Below, piece by piece: positions 11,755 through 22,122 of a stretch of 30,065 bases of DNA. The position numbers and the translations under genes are program-made. This DNA is from Triparma columacea (Eukaryota; Sar; Bolidophyceae; Parmales; Triparmaceae): positions 5,104-35,168 of the forward strand of contig BRYA01001124.1 of assembly GCA_030267965.1 (NCBI GenBank), read 5' to 3'. How positions within the stretch are numbered: the stretch's first letter is position 1; each line of letters begins with the position of its first letter. The notes under the pieces are model-generated. The model made no database searches and was not told where the DNA came from. It saw only the letters and a program-made list of their open reading frames with translations.

Positions 11755-12201
11755 GGTATCCCAAGATGATGCCTCAAATGGGTCCCTCGATGGGCCGCCC
11801 CGGAATTATTTTGTTACGAGAGGGTACCGACACGTCACAAGGTGCGCAATATGTTTTGGCACTGAGATAATTGCAATAAGGCTGAACAGCTCTAATCAAG
11901 AGGTGTCTTCAGTCTGGCCTTTTTGGGGCGTCTATTTGCTACGCTGAGCACAAGACCAGAGGTTACGATGGGAGAACCAAGGTTTGAGCCCACCGAGAGC
12001 GTAAAAACAAACAGACTTGATGCGAAATTTGATGCGAAATTAAATATAATAGTTACCAGGGTACAGTCAGTTCCGGAAGGTGAGGATAAATTTTAGCGCT
12101 AGAATCCAGTTGGTAGTGAAGCAACAAATTTGGGATCTTCTTCCGTTTTTCAACCCTCCGTGACTTTCCGCGACTTGCTTATTGACCCACTTCCTTCGCC
12201 T
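11755..12201. promoter_or_regulatory. Divergent intergenic region between two XK-like genes
   Basis: These 447 bp separate the start codons of two head-to-head genes and must hold both 5' UTRs and promoters, possibly shared. The stretch 12005-12060 is AT-rich and contains a perfect tandem 12-bp duplication (TTGATGCGAAAT at 12017-12028 and 12029-12040). No TATA box or other core element can be assigned with confidence. No coding frame here is supported. Confidence 0.5.
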
Positions 12202-15200
12202 ATGTGCCGAGTCTTCCCCTTCTTAGCCTCCTCCTTCCTAATTCTTCAAACTTTTACAGATGTTGTTGTTGCCAGTGTGACATGTTCACCGGGACAGGGG
12301 CTAATATTCAATGGGTGAGTCAAAACAATAAACTCCCCAAGGTCGTTTTTTAACCTTGCCCGATCGCTGTGTCGTGCAAGTCCCCCTCACCCTAAGCTTT
12401 TTCTCTCCCCAACATGAAGTGCGATTCCTGGACTCAACCCTCCTCTAAACTACTCCACAACAACGCTGAAGCTCTACCCTCAAGATACAATTACATTCGA
12501 CTCGAATGGCACTCTCGCTGGTGTTTTGGAAATCAAGCTTCCACACAGTGGAAGCTTTGAGTGGGGAACAATCCAGAGCCTCGCCCCATCATCTTGGTTA
12601 GGTGAGAAAGACCTCGTACGGCGCAAGTGTGAACACAGCTGATAGCCTGACTCCCACTTTACTCTCTTTGCTTGTCTCACTTTGCTTGTCACAGGAAATA
12701 ACGCTCATGTGGCTTGCACTCAGCTCGCCAATGCCATGAACTTCAAGCTTGACTCCTCCGATTCCTACAATGCCGCCTACCATGACACCGACCTCTATGT
12801 AAATGTCGTCATTGGCGGAGTGAAGTGTAACGGAACCGAGAGCGAGTTGATTAAGTGCTCTCACGATGAGGATTTTTACCCTTTCCAATCTCACTATCAT
12901 GACGTCGGACTAAGCTGCAAATTCAAACCCGCAGACACGTGTGAGATCTGCGAAATGGGTTCTTATGGGAACTGGAACGAGAGTCGTGTCTGTCTCCAGT
13001 GCCCAGAGGGGCAGACGACTCAAGGGCCAGGATCTAATTCGTCGCTTGACTGTTTTTGCGATGTTGGATACTACGGTAATGCTGAGACGCCTGACTCGTG
13101 CCTTCAATGCCCTGCTACTTTCACGACTAAAGCAAACAAGTACAAGAACATCTCCGATTGTGTCTGCGGTGAGGGTTGGTACAGCGTGGGGGGGCCAATC
13201 ATTGCTATTGACGACTTGGTTCTTGGCGGCGGAACTTGCCTCAAGCCCCCCTATATTGTAGAGAAGTTCTTGGCGTGTTGCTTCGCGGGGATGGTTGGCT
13301 TTTTTCCCTTGGCTTTCATCTTTTTTGACTGCACCTTTGACAAAACGAGAAGAGGAAGGATCGAAGGTAGAAGGGCGCAAAAAGTCCAAGTCTTTGGACA
13401 GGTGAGAAGAGACAAAGAGACAAAGAGACGAAGAGCCAGCCGTATGATACCAACCCACACTCGTCACAGGAAGTTCTCGAGAGAATGACAATTGATGGTA
13501 TTCGCGAATCTCTCTTGAATGAAAAAGATAAAGAGCTCAGGCTCCCCGGGGAAGACGATGGAATCAGAGTCCAAACTGACGTTCAGTGGGAAGAGGAGTT
13601 CAGGCCTTCCTTTTGCCATGAAATTGTGACGAAAGCACTCCAAGAAGGGGCACGGAGAAAGAATGTAAATGCAGGGGAGAAAATTGTTGACAAAGCCTTG
13701 GCCGAGAATGCTTGGGGTTTTGTAAAGAGCTACACCGGCTTCACACTCATTGCAGAATCAATCGCTGTTGGCAATCTGAGTATCGAGCGCTACGAAAAGC
13801 TCAAGAGGGCTGAATCAGATCCTAAGGTTATTACCTCACTCGGAAGCACCACTTTGATGCTCGCAGTAGAGAATGGAATGGACGAGCTAATACCCCACCT
13901 TATTAACGCAGGAGTCGACGTAAATGCGAGGGATGCCTTTGGTAGGAACGCACTCCACAGAGGCATTATAGCCGGATCTCCGACTGTCGTGGCGGCCCTT
14001 GCAACCCACGGCATTGATATGAGCGCCGTTGATGCGGAGGGAAAGAGGCCTATTGATATTGCTATAACTCACGGAAATGCCATGGCGGCGTATTCAATTG
14101 GCGGGGCAGCGGCAGCGATGGTGCCGGTGAGAAGAGGGGAGGGGAGGAGGGGGGGGGCGGAGCTTGTGCCTTTGCAAAACCTCCTCTTTTACCCTTACCT
14201 TCACCATCTGACCCCTTCGGCCCCCCTCGACCAACCCCAGGGCTATGTGTCGCCGTCTGTCCAGGGCTTTCAGGAAACGTGCAGCTTGTGGTTGGACATT
14301 GGATCCCACTTCGCTGACGTGATTTCGGACTACAGTCTCCTCTTCGCGCTCATTGCAGACGGTAGGACACTTCTCGCCTCCATTTGTGCAACTTTTATTT
14401 GGCTGCCAATAGTCGTTATGGCAGTGATGCCTTATCAGACACTCCTCGAGCGCGCTGTCACCATTTGTAACATGCGCCTGGTCTACGAGGCCCTCCGCAG
14501 CATGGGTCAGGAGAGGTTCACCTTATTCTACGGAGCTTGCCATGAGTTTCATGTAAGACTGTGAAGAGAAGGAGTTTGCACCTCGCCGCTCCTCTCCAAA
14601 GCTCGCTACATAACATCTATTTCTAACCAACTGTTCCCTTTGCTCGTCGCTTCGCTCCTCGTATCGCAGACCATTTTAGAAGATCTTCCCCAGCTCGTCT
14701 TCCAAGGTGTTCTAATCTCGTTGAATATCATTTCTATCCCTAGTTTGTACATTTCCTTCGGCCTCGGCCTTTACAGCTCGTCGTCTACCTTGAGGGAGTT
14801 CTATCTGCAAAAATATTTCGTCGACGACTTGCGGCGAAGTTCTGAAAGCTCAACATGGAAGGGGGTAACGCTTCTCTACACCTTGCTGTCAGTCGCGTTG
14901 AAGTTGGGAAGCTTCATCTTCGCCCTGAGTCAAAATACAACGGCTTTCGTAATCTATATAAGCGTCGCTTTTGTCTTCCGCATTCAACTCTTTGCGCTGA
15001 GTGAAGCCCCGATGACTCCAGCCGAACCGTTTGCTGCGTTGCTTACCGACGCCGCAATTATTGAGGACCCTTCTGCCTTCATGGTCCTTACCTTCATTTC
15101 CAACGTTGAAGTAGCAACTGCGGCGGTCCTCGCCGTTATCAAATACGTCCCAGATGACCCTTACCTCGAAGTTGGAGGAGACGCTGTCAATCGAGAAATT

Positions 15201-16714
15201 TGGGGTCTTCCATCGTCCTTCTTCTTCATCTCCCTCTTTCTCTTCTTCTTGACGCTCCGCTTCATTCTCGCATTGACGATCTGGTTGTCCGTTCATCGCG
15301 GCGACGCACGAATAAGCATGAGTGACTTTTGCGGTGTTTTCGCGTTTTGGAGATCGATGAAGGAGCTTCTCAAGATGGCGAGTATATTCACCACGTTCGT
15401 TTCGAATTCGTACACTTTCTTCGTTGCACAAGTCGGGGCGTTATGGCATATGCTGAGAAGCGATGGAGAGGATGAGGGAGGTCGGGGAATGGAGCAAGAG
15501 GAGCCGACGAAGGGGGGGGAAGGGCGGGGTTTGGAGGATCCCCTGCTTGACGGGGAGGAAGGGCGGGGTTTGGAGGATCCCCTGCTTGACGGAGGCAGGG
15601 TTAGGAAGAAGCGCCGCTTCCCGCGCCCATGGTCTGCACTATGTCCTCTGCTATGGTGGGTCCCTTGCATGCCTAACTATCGCTTTAGAGATAGTTGGGC
15701 GTACGTTTTGCCTTTGAGCACCACTTTTCTGATGCTGAGTCACTGGTATTATAAGTATCAGGGATGCACGGGAAGGTCAGAAATTTTGCCATGTTACCCA
15801 GATCAACCCAACCCCGACCCAGATCACTGTGACGTTATATTACAGGACCCGACAGACTTGACATTCGTGTATGAGTGCGTATATACGTGTGACTGCTCGT
15901 TTGGTTGTCCAAGTGACTTTTGGATCCACTTCTTCCAAAATGTTGCACCGTACGTGGCAATCGTGCTTTACATAGGATACGTGTACGAGGCAATAAAGTG
16001 CCCAGCCGCGAGAGCTCTTGGGAACTTAAGAGGGCAAGAAGAAGGATATAAGAGTTTCTTAAAGGCAACAGGTGTAACCCCGGAGATGAAGTTTTACTCG
16101 CAGGCCTATCACTATGAGACGACGTACTACACAGACTCGAACGGCAACACTAAATCGGAAACCAAAAAAGTCGTGACTCGTGAGGTCACCTCGTACTTCT
16201 CCTTCACGTGCTGGAAGGATGATTCTGAAAACTTTCCGGACGTCAATGGTATTCTTCGAGTCCATCCTAAGGATGTGTTTGGATGCCACGACGACTTCAC
16301 GAGCAAAAAATTGGACGATGACTGGGAACAGTTCAAGAGAGGTAAGAAAGATAGGGGGGTGGGGGGGGCAGAGCTTGTGACATCAATGCTAACCCGCCGC
16401 ACCCTCCCACGCTAGTAAACGACACCGACACCCATCAGTATACTAGCCAAACCTACCACGGCGGACGTATGGGCGACCTCATGCTCTACTCCCACAACAC
16501 CCCCCGGTTGCTCCGGTACACCCACTACGTAACGGCGTCCCTCCTCATGGCGAGCGCGCCTTTCAGGAGGTACATCTACGGCATTTCGGAGGAAACGGAA
16601 CTGAAGATGAAGAAAACTCTTAGGTGCATCGCAAAAGACGGCTTCGGAAACACAGTGAGACCTTGCACGCCAGATGAAGACATGGAGGGTTACCTCTACA
16701 ACACAGGAAATTAA
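12202..16714 (+). CDS. Composite receptor: SRCR, EphR-like Cys-rich repeats, ankyrin, XK-like and TMEM151-like domains, seven exons, about 1313 aa
   Basis: Exons: 12202-12314, 12420-12601, 12695-13401, 13470-14126, 14241-14552, 14670-16341 and 16416-16714 (3942 nt). Residues 1-24 are a signal peptide. Residues 70-175 form an SRCR-like domain (FEWGTI, VACTQL, VKCNGTESELIKCSH, HDVGLSC; cysteines 106, 143, 153, 173). Residues 180-275 hold two ephrin-receptor/GCC2-type Cys-rich repeats (CLQCPEGQTTQGPG, CLQCPATFTT). A transmembrane helix lies near 290-310, followed by a basic cytosolic stretch. Residues 458-545 are two to three ankyrin repeats (TTLMLAVENG, GVDVNARDAFGRNALHRG). Residues 554-880 form an XK-like multi-helix region with ILEDLPQLVFQ. 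Residues 977-1295 resemble TMEM151: two membrane helices, a Cys-rich loop, YHYETTYYTDSNGN, and a terminal hydrophobic segment ending APFRRYIYG. It is probably a surface receptor with intracellular signalling parts; ligand and output are unknown. Confidence 0.8.
15519..15592. repeat. 39-bp tandem duplication in receptor exon 6
   Basis: A 35-bp core at 15519-15553 recurs perfectly at 15558-15592, a 39-bp period. It duplicates a 13-residue unit (GLEDPLLDG core) in the acidic Gly-rich linker between the XK-like and TMEM151-like regions. Confidence 0.9.
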
Positions 16715-17096
16715 AACTAAGACGTCAAAAGAATTTCGTCTCAAAACCACAGTCGATTTAGTCCTCGTTACTTATGTTATGCTCGCGACGCGCTATAAGC
16801 CAGTGTGTCGGCCCGCCTTCAATCAAAGTCCAAAATAATAACTGGCCCCCACCCCCCTCTCGCCCTTTTGAAAAATCTCAGCATTCCACGAGGTCAGCAC
16901 AGACGAGCCTGGACGCGTCATCCTTACAGTGGAACACGACCGAGCTCCACATGTTGGCCAGATGTTGCATGGATAAAGAAGAAAAAAGTAATTTGTCGAA
17001 AGTAGTCTATTTAAGTAGGTGCGCAACGCACGGTGCCGCGATGTCCTGCGGTAGCGCTGTGTGTGGTGTGGTTTTTCTTTGTGTGAGGTGTTTGTT
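16715..17096. other. Intergenic region between convergent genes
   Basis: The receptor gene ends at 16714 and the methyltransferase-like gene ends at 17097 on the other strand, so this should be 3' UTR and termination sequence. A plus frame of 168 codons overlaps it but has no recognisable content. If the methyltransferase-like gene uses the donor after 17148, its last short exon would end in this interval near 17010-17045. Confidence 0.5.
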
Positions 17097-17939
17097 TCAT
17101 TGTCCGTCGTTTTGCTGCACATCAGTCCCCCCCTCCCTCTCACCTTCGTCCTCCGGTATGTGCTTGAAAGATATTTTGTTCTCCTCCCCCTCCCCCACCT
17201 CTTCCTCCCCGCTATCATCCTCGTCGTCGCCAAAGTGTATGTCGCAGATGGTCGTCCTCTTCCAAACGCTTATCGTCTGACCCTCGTGTGGCCACCTAGG
17301 TAGACCGGCCTTTAGTATGCAGTGGAAATCCTTAGCCAAGTGGCACTGAAACTCCATGGAGCTGGACCTTCCAAAGGGGGCCTGGTCGTGGGAGACGGTT
17401 TCACCAAAGAGCTCACCGACGTGGATCACGTATTCGCCTGAGTAATTAGAGAGGCACTCGACGCCCAACGGGGGGCCTGATGGGTCTGAGGGGTTGACGT
17501 CCTCGTCAGGAAAGCAAAGGAAGAGGTTCCTCCCCAAGTTCCCCGGCTCAAGAAGCACCTCAGGGCCTCCCTTGAGCGCTTTGAAATCTCCGTCTCCTCC
17601 ATCCTCCCCTGCCTGCTTAATCTTCTTCTTAGGTCTGTCGATAACCCCCCCCCCCTCAACATCCACGTCGTAACACTTAATGTCAGCCCCCGTCTCCCTA
17701 AGCCGACGACCCCAGTAAGCGTTGGAACCGCAACCTACCTCAACAAGGGGCTGGAAGGCAGATAGAACACGCAAGGCACGAGGGTTGGGACATGCCCAGG
17801 AGTAGCTGTCGACTAGAAACTCACCGTGGGTACACATCGACTCCCATAGCTGGGCTCGGTGGGTGGGGGAGGTTGAGGGGGAGAATATTTTTGGGAGGTC
17901 GGGATTTGAGGTTACGAAGTTTTCTAATTTTGATTCCAT
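17097..17939 (-). CDS. SAM-dependent methyltransferase-like protein, 280 aa
   Basis: A single open frame starts at an ATG. Residues 65-76 (PLVEVGCGSNAY, followed by WGRRLRETGADI) match motif I of class I SAM methyltransferases, and CYDVD at 89-93 fits the acidic residue ending strand 2 that contacts the ribose of SAM. Further on, LFLCFPDED (about 138-146) sits where motif IV would lie, then YVIHVGE. The substrate is unknown and no targeting signal is obvious. The C-terminal 45 residues are acidic low complexity. They include a GAAG|GTGAG donor-like site at about 17148; splicing from there to a CCGCAG acceptor near 17045 would replace the last residues with a short tail ending in CAPT. I keep the unspliced model but regard the C-terminus as uncertain. 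Confidence 0.7.
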   Translation of the reverse strand: MESKLENFVTSNPDLPKIFSPSTSPTHRAQLWESMCTHGEFLVDSYSWACPNPRALRVLSAFQPLVEVGCGSNAYWGRRLRETGADIKCYDVDVEGGGVIDRPKKKIKQAGEDGGDGDFKALKGGPEVLLEPGNLGRNLFLCFPDEDVNPSDPSGPPLGVECLSNYSGEYVIHVGELFGETVSHDQAPFGRSSSMEFQCHLAKDFHCILKAGLPRWPHEGQTISVWKRTTICDIHFGDDEDDSGEEEVGEGEENKISFKHIPEDEGEREGGTDVQQNDGQ

Positions 17940-17990
17940 TTTAGTTTATATGGGAGAGGAGGTTGGTGTGGGAGATGAAGGAGGGATAAA

Positions 17991-18066
17991 GTAGATAGAA
18001 GAGATAGAGAGATAGAAGAGATACAGCTGTAGAAGATAGAAGATAGAAGATATAGAAGAAGAGATA
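17991..18066. repeat. Purine-rich GATAGAAGA-type degenerate repeat
   Basis: An imperfect repeat of AGATAGAAG-type units lies upstream of the methyltransferase-like gene and downstream of the LRR gene. The plus strand is almost all purine, so the methyltransferase gene's sense strand is pyrimidine-rich here, probably in its promoter or 5' UTR. Confidence 0.7.
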
Positions 18067-18135
18067 CTGGGGTAGAATAACCGGATGTCAAGGATGCCAA
18101 AATAGTCAATTGAACGATCATTGAACAACAAAGAG

Positions 18136-19284
18136 TTACAGAAACTCCAGAATTACTCTCCACAAAACCTTCGGCATCTTCTCACGTGCCTCAGTTGCCC
18201 TTAGCGCCGCACAGGCTTCAACTGCGTCCAGTCTCTTCCGCTTCAGCCTAGCCGATCTCCTGGGTTGATTCTCCACGTGATCCCAGGTTCCCTTGAGGCA
18301 CAGCAGAGCGTTGACGCGTTCCGTCACAGCGACATTGCGGTGCCACCTATAATGGAGGAGGTCCGAGACAGTCGGCATATTTTGATCAGCAGCGGCAGCG
18401 ATTAAGGCAGTGCAGTTCAAGAAGCAGTCTTCACCGATGGAAACAGCAGGAGATAGAATGAGTTTCGTCAGGGCGGAGCAATCCCTGAAGGCACGATCGC
18501 CGATCGTCGTCACTGAGTCCGGGATGGTGATGGATGTGAGGGAGGAGCATCCCAAGAAGGCGTCATCGCCAATTGTTGTCACGCCGTCCGGGATTGTGAT
18601 GGCCGCGAGGGAGGAGCATCCGCAGAAGGCGTGTTCGCCAATCGTCGTCACTCCGTCCGGGATTGTGATGGCCGTGAGAGAGGTGCATCCACCGAAGGCG
18701 TAATTGTCAATCATCGTCACTCCAATTGGGATGGTGATGGCCGTGAGAGAGGAGCAGTCGAAGAAGGCACCATCGCCAATCTCCGTCACTCCGTCCGAGA
18801 TGGTGATGGCCGTGAGGGAGGAGCATTCAGAGAAGGCGCCATCGCCAATTATCGTCACTCCGTCCGGGATGGTGATGGCCGCGAGGGAGGAGCATTCGTA
18901 GAAGGCGTGATTGCCAATCTCCGTCACTCCGTCCGGGATGGTGATGGCTGTGATGGAGGAGCATCCCGCGAAGGCATATTCGCCAATCTCAGTCACTCCG
19001 TCCGGGATGGTGATGGCTGTGAGGGAAGAGCATCCATAGAAGGTGTTATTGCCAATCTTCGTCACTCCGTCCGGGATTGTGATGGCTGCGAGGGAGGAGC
19101 ATCCCTGGAACGCGCAATCACCAATCATTTTCACTCCGTCCGGGATTGTGATAGCCGTGAGGGAGGAGCATCCGTGGAAGGCATAATTGCCAATCGACGT
19201 CACTCCTTGTGCAAAAGTCACTTCTGTGAGTTCAAGATTGCCACTGAAGATCCTTGTGCCATAGTATACTGCTGTTTGGGGCAT
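18136..19284 (-). CDS. BspA-type leucine-rich-repeat protein, 382 aa
   Basis: A single-exon frame begins with ATG at 19284. Residues 19-293 are about twelve tandem 23-residue repeats of the form LxxITIPDGVTxIGxxAFxxCSS, the LRR_5/BspA-like class. Such repeats form a curved solenoid for protein binding. The last repeat is one residue short. The C-terminal tail (about 294-382) is not repetitive and has a basic cluster, RRSARLKRKR at 342-351, that could be a nuclear localisation signal, followed by a helix ending VLWRVILEFL. There is no signal peptide or membrane segment, so it is probably intracellular, unlike the surface BspA proteins of bacteria. No partner can be inferred. Confidence 0.9.
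   Translation of the reverse strand: MPQTAVYYGTRIFSGNLELTEVTFAQGVTSIGNYAFHGCSSLTAITIPDGVKMIGDCAFQGCSSLAAITIPDGVTKIGNNTFYGCSSLTAITIPDGVTEIGEYAFAGCSSITAITIPDGVTEIGNHAFYECSSLAAITIPDGVTIIGDGAFSECSSLTAITISDGVTEIGDGAFFDCSSLTAITIPIGVTMIDNYAFGGCTSLTAITIPDGVTTIGEHAFCGCSSLAAITIPDGVTTIGDDAFLGCSSLTSITIPDSVTTIGDRAFRDCSALTKLILSPAVSIGEDCFLNCTALIAAAADQNMPTVSDLLHYRWHRNVAVTERVNALLCLKGTWDHVENQPRRSARLKRKRLDAVEACAALRATEAREKMPKVLWRVILEFL
18406..19230. repeat. Array of about twelve 69-bp LRR-coding repeats
   Basis: A 69-bp unit is repeated with high nucleotide similarity (recurrent GTCACTCCGTCCGGGAT on the plus strand). Inner units are more alike than the first and last two. The same regularity keeps the antisense frame open for more than 200 codons. 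Confidence 0.95.
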
Positions 19285-19754
19285 TTTGATAGGAAGTTGA
19301 AGTTCTAAACTATTTGATACTGATTATTTGCGAATTTCTACATTATTGACGGGATAAGCAGGGTTAGTGTGGTGTGATTTACAAAGAACAAGGGAGAGGG
19401 ATTGTGAGACCCTCAAGGAATGCGTCATTGCGGCGTCAATGGTGGTTTTCTGCCCGATAGAACACCAACATGGTACTAAAGTATCGGAAATATGGTCGAA
19501 AGTAGTATTATCTTCTCTATGAGACGAATAATCCAAACCCAATGAATCCTCAGTCAGTCCCGCGATCGAGAGAGGGGAAATACACCACTTGAACTTGACG
19601 TGAATAGGAGATAAAAATCATCAATAGGACAAACAACAACTGGTTAAAGCCTCAACGAGTGTTGTTATTGTTATTGTTGTCCCACCTTACCTCCTTGAAA
19701 AAAGATCCGAAATGCGGGAGTGGGGGGAGTCCAGGTCGACAAATTGCTTGTGTG
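19285..19754. promoter_or_regulatory. Divergent intergenic region between LRR and aspartate kinase genes
   Basis: These 470 bp lie between two start codons and should contain both promoters. They are more AT-rich than the coding regions. A GTTGTTATTGTTATTGTTGT stretch near 19660 precedes the aspartate kinase start. No core promoter motif is assignable and no coding frame is supported. Confidence 0.5.
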
Positions 19755-21874
19755 ATGAAGTTGTTGTATTTGCTAATAGCAATTAGTGTGAATGGATTTG
19801 TACCACACTTTGCACGTCAATCCTACAGGATGAATACGGGCAGTATGGTATTAGAGAGTGAGAAGATAGAAGCATTTAAAGAGGGTATGCCAAATCGAGG
19901 AGGAGATGAAAAACATGAAGATAAAAGGGTTGTTATGAAATTTGGAGGATCATCATTAGCTGATGCTGAGAGGGTGAGTAAGGGTTGGGGGAGGGGTGAT
20001 GAGATTGAATGAATAGACGAGTGAGAGAGGAAAGAGACTTCTAATACAACTTGCAAGTGCGACTCTGATGTCATGTCATTATGTAACACATTTAGGATAG
20101 AATACATACATTCGTAAGCACATTTACAACAACAACAACAACGATAACAACAACAACATCCATCCATCTACCAACATCCATCCCCACCCTCACCCCACAC
20201 ACCTACTCATCACCCCCCCTCCCCCTCCCCCCTCCCCCCACCCCACACCCCACACCCCAGATTGAGCACGTCGCTCAACTAATCAAGTCCCAGATAGCCA
20301 TCGGGAACCGCCCTGCCGCTGTCATCTGCTCAGCAATGGGCAAAACCACCAACAATCTCCTCAACGCCGGAGACTTTGCCCTCGAGGGCAGAGTCAATGT
20401 CGACGCCCTCAGAACTCTCCACCACACCACCATCAAGGAGTTCGACCTCGGCCAGCACGTGGCGGACGACATCACCGAGCTCCTCAACGAGCTCGAGAAC
20501 ATGCTCAACGGCGTCAAGCTGTTGCAGGAGCTCAGCCCCCGCTCCCTCGACATGCTCGTCTCTTTCGGGGAGCGCATGTCCATCCGCATAATGGCGGCAC
20601 GTCTGAACCAGATCGGCGTCCCGGCCGAGGCCTACGACAGCTGGACGATCGGCATGATAACCACCTCTGAGTTTGGGGACGCCCGAGTGCTGCCTAGCTC
20701 CATGGAGAAAATCAAGAACACCTTCTCTAACAAAATCGACCCTAACACCGTCGCCATCGTTACCGGTTTCATCGGCCACACTGAGTCCGGTAAGATAACA
20801 ACCCTCGGCAGGGGTGGTTCCGACCTCACCGCCACAACAATCGGTGCTGCCTGTTCCCTCGACGAGATCCAGGTCTGGAAGGACGTCGACGGTATAATGT
20901 CCTGCGATCCACGCATGGTCCGTTCCGCCGTTCCCATCTCACGCGTATCCTTCGAAGAGGCTGCGGAGCTCGCGTATTTCGGAGCGAAGGTGTTGCACCC
21001 GATTGCGATGATGCCGGCGATGGAAGCGCAGATACCGGTTAGAGTTAAAAACTCTTATAATCCGAGCCACCCGGGTACGGTTATTAACAAAGATAGGGAC
21101 AACGAGGTGAGAGAAGGGGGAGGGGGGGGAGGGGGGGGGAGAGGAGGAAAAGACGACGGGCTGTTTTTACAAGGCAACTCACCCAAACACACATCCCCCC
21201 CACCCCCCCCCCCACCTTCAAACACCTTAGAACCTCGTGACTGCTATAACCTGCAAGCGTGACATCCAGTTAATCGACATAACCTCAACCCGAATGCTCG
21301 GTGCCTACGGATTCCTCTCCAAGGTATTCAACACTTTCGAGAAGCACAAACTCTCCGTGGACGTCCTCGCTTCATCCGAGGTCTCCGTATCTCTAACGTT
21401 AGATAAGAAGAGCAGCGTTTACAAGGGACACCCGCTGTGCGATGATTTGGGGGATATCGCTAACATTGACGTTAAGGAGGGGAAGGCTATTATCACACTT
21501 ATTACAGACATTAAAAGAAGCAGCGAAGTTCTGGCGACTGTTTTTAAGGTGTTCATGGAAAAGGGGATCGAAGTTGAAATGCTCAGCCAGGGAGGTGAGG
21601 AGGGTTGGAGAGAGAAACAAGGAAGGGTTAAGGAACTTTTTACGACAACCTGAGACTCTATCCATCTCCCCCCACACCTGAGAGGTCGTAAAGATGTTTC
21701 AAAATCTAACCCCAACACCCTCTCCCCCCACACACACACCTTCCAGCCTCTAAGGTGAACATAAGTTTCATAGTCTCAGACTCCCTCGTCGAATCGGCAA
21801 TACACAGCCTACACATGTGCTTCTTCGAGGAACAGTGTGAGATAACAATGCCTACAAACGACAAGGAAGTGTAA
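19755..21874 (+). CDS. Plastid-targeted monofunctional aspartate kinase, four exons, 518 aa
   Basis: Exons: 19755-19973, 20261-21106, 21231-21594 and 21747-21874 (1557 nt). The enzyme phosphorylates L-aspartate, the first step toward lysine, threonine and methionine. Residues 1-16 are a signal peptide and the next residue is Phe (SVNG|FVPHFARQ), an ASAFAP-like plastid signal. Catalytic motifs follow: VVMKFGGSSLADAER at 59-73, SAMGKTTNNLL, SFGERMSIRIMAARL, GRGGSDLTATTIGAA and WKDVDGIMSCDPRMV. Exons 3 and 4 encode the regulatory ACT domains (IDITSTRMLGAYGFLSKVF, VNISFIVSD). There is no fused homoserine dehydrogenase, so it is the monofunctional type, often feedback-inhibited by lysine. I chose the ATG at 19755 rather than upstream alternatives because it gives the clean bipartite presequence. 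Intron 1 is long (287 nt) and repeat-rich. Confidence 0.95.
20126..20158. repeat. AAC trinucleotide run in aspartate kinase intron 1
   Basis: An interrupted run of AAC units, followed by CCATCCAT repeats and a long C-rich tract, fills the second half of intron 1 before the 3' splice site at 20260. Confidence 0.85.
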
Positions 21875-22122
21875 AATCGTGACCAAACTAACTAGGGGAT
21901 TTGGATGGAGGGGGGGGGGAGCGTCTAGGGTTGCCACGCGCGTGGCACATTAAAGTACAATAAGTACTCGAGAGAGAAAGAAAGAAGAAAATTCCTTTAC
22001 AATGCTAACCCGCTACTTTTCTATTATGTCAGGGTTTTTTCACCCTAGCCCCTACCCACAAACTCCCCCACCCCCCCCACGCGTTGGAGGTTGTCGTCAG
22101 CGTTCATTTCCCCCCCACCCCC

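Noticed and set aside
11970..12000. GGTTTGAGCCC, resembling a tRNA T-arm
   Set aside because: No T-arm stem, acceptor stem or anticodon arm can be folded around it.
16774..17280. 168-codon plus-strand frame
   Set aside because: It overlaps the methyltransferase-like gene antisense and has low-complexity Ser/Pro content.
18631..19308. 225-codon plus-strand open frame with repeated RHSVRDGDG-type units
   Set aside because: It is the exact antisense of the LRR array and its repetition follows from the 69-bp unit; the LRR frame is recognisable, this one is not.
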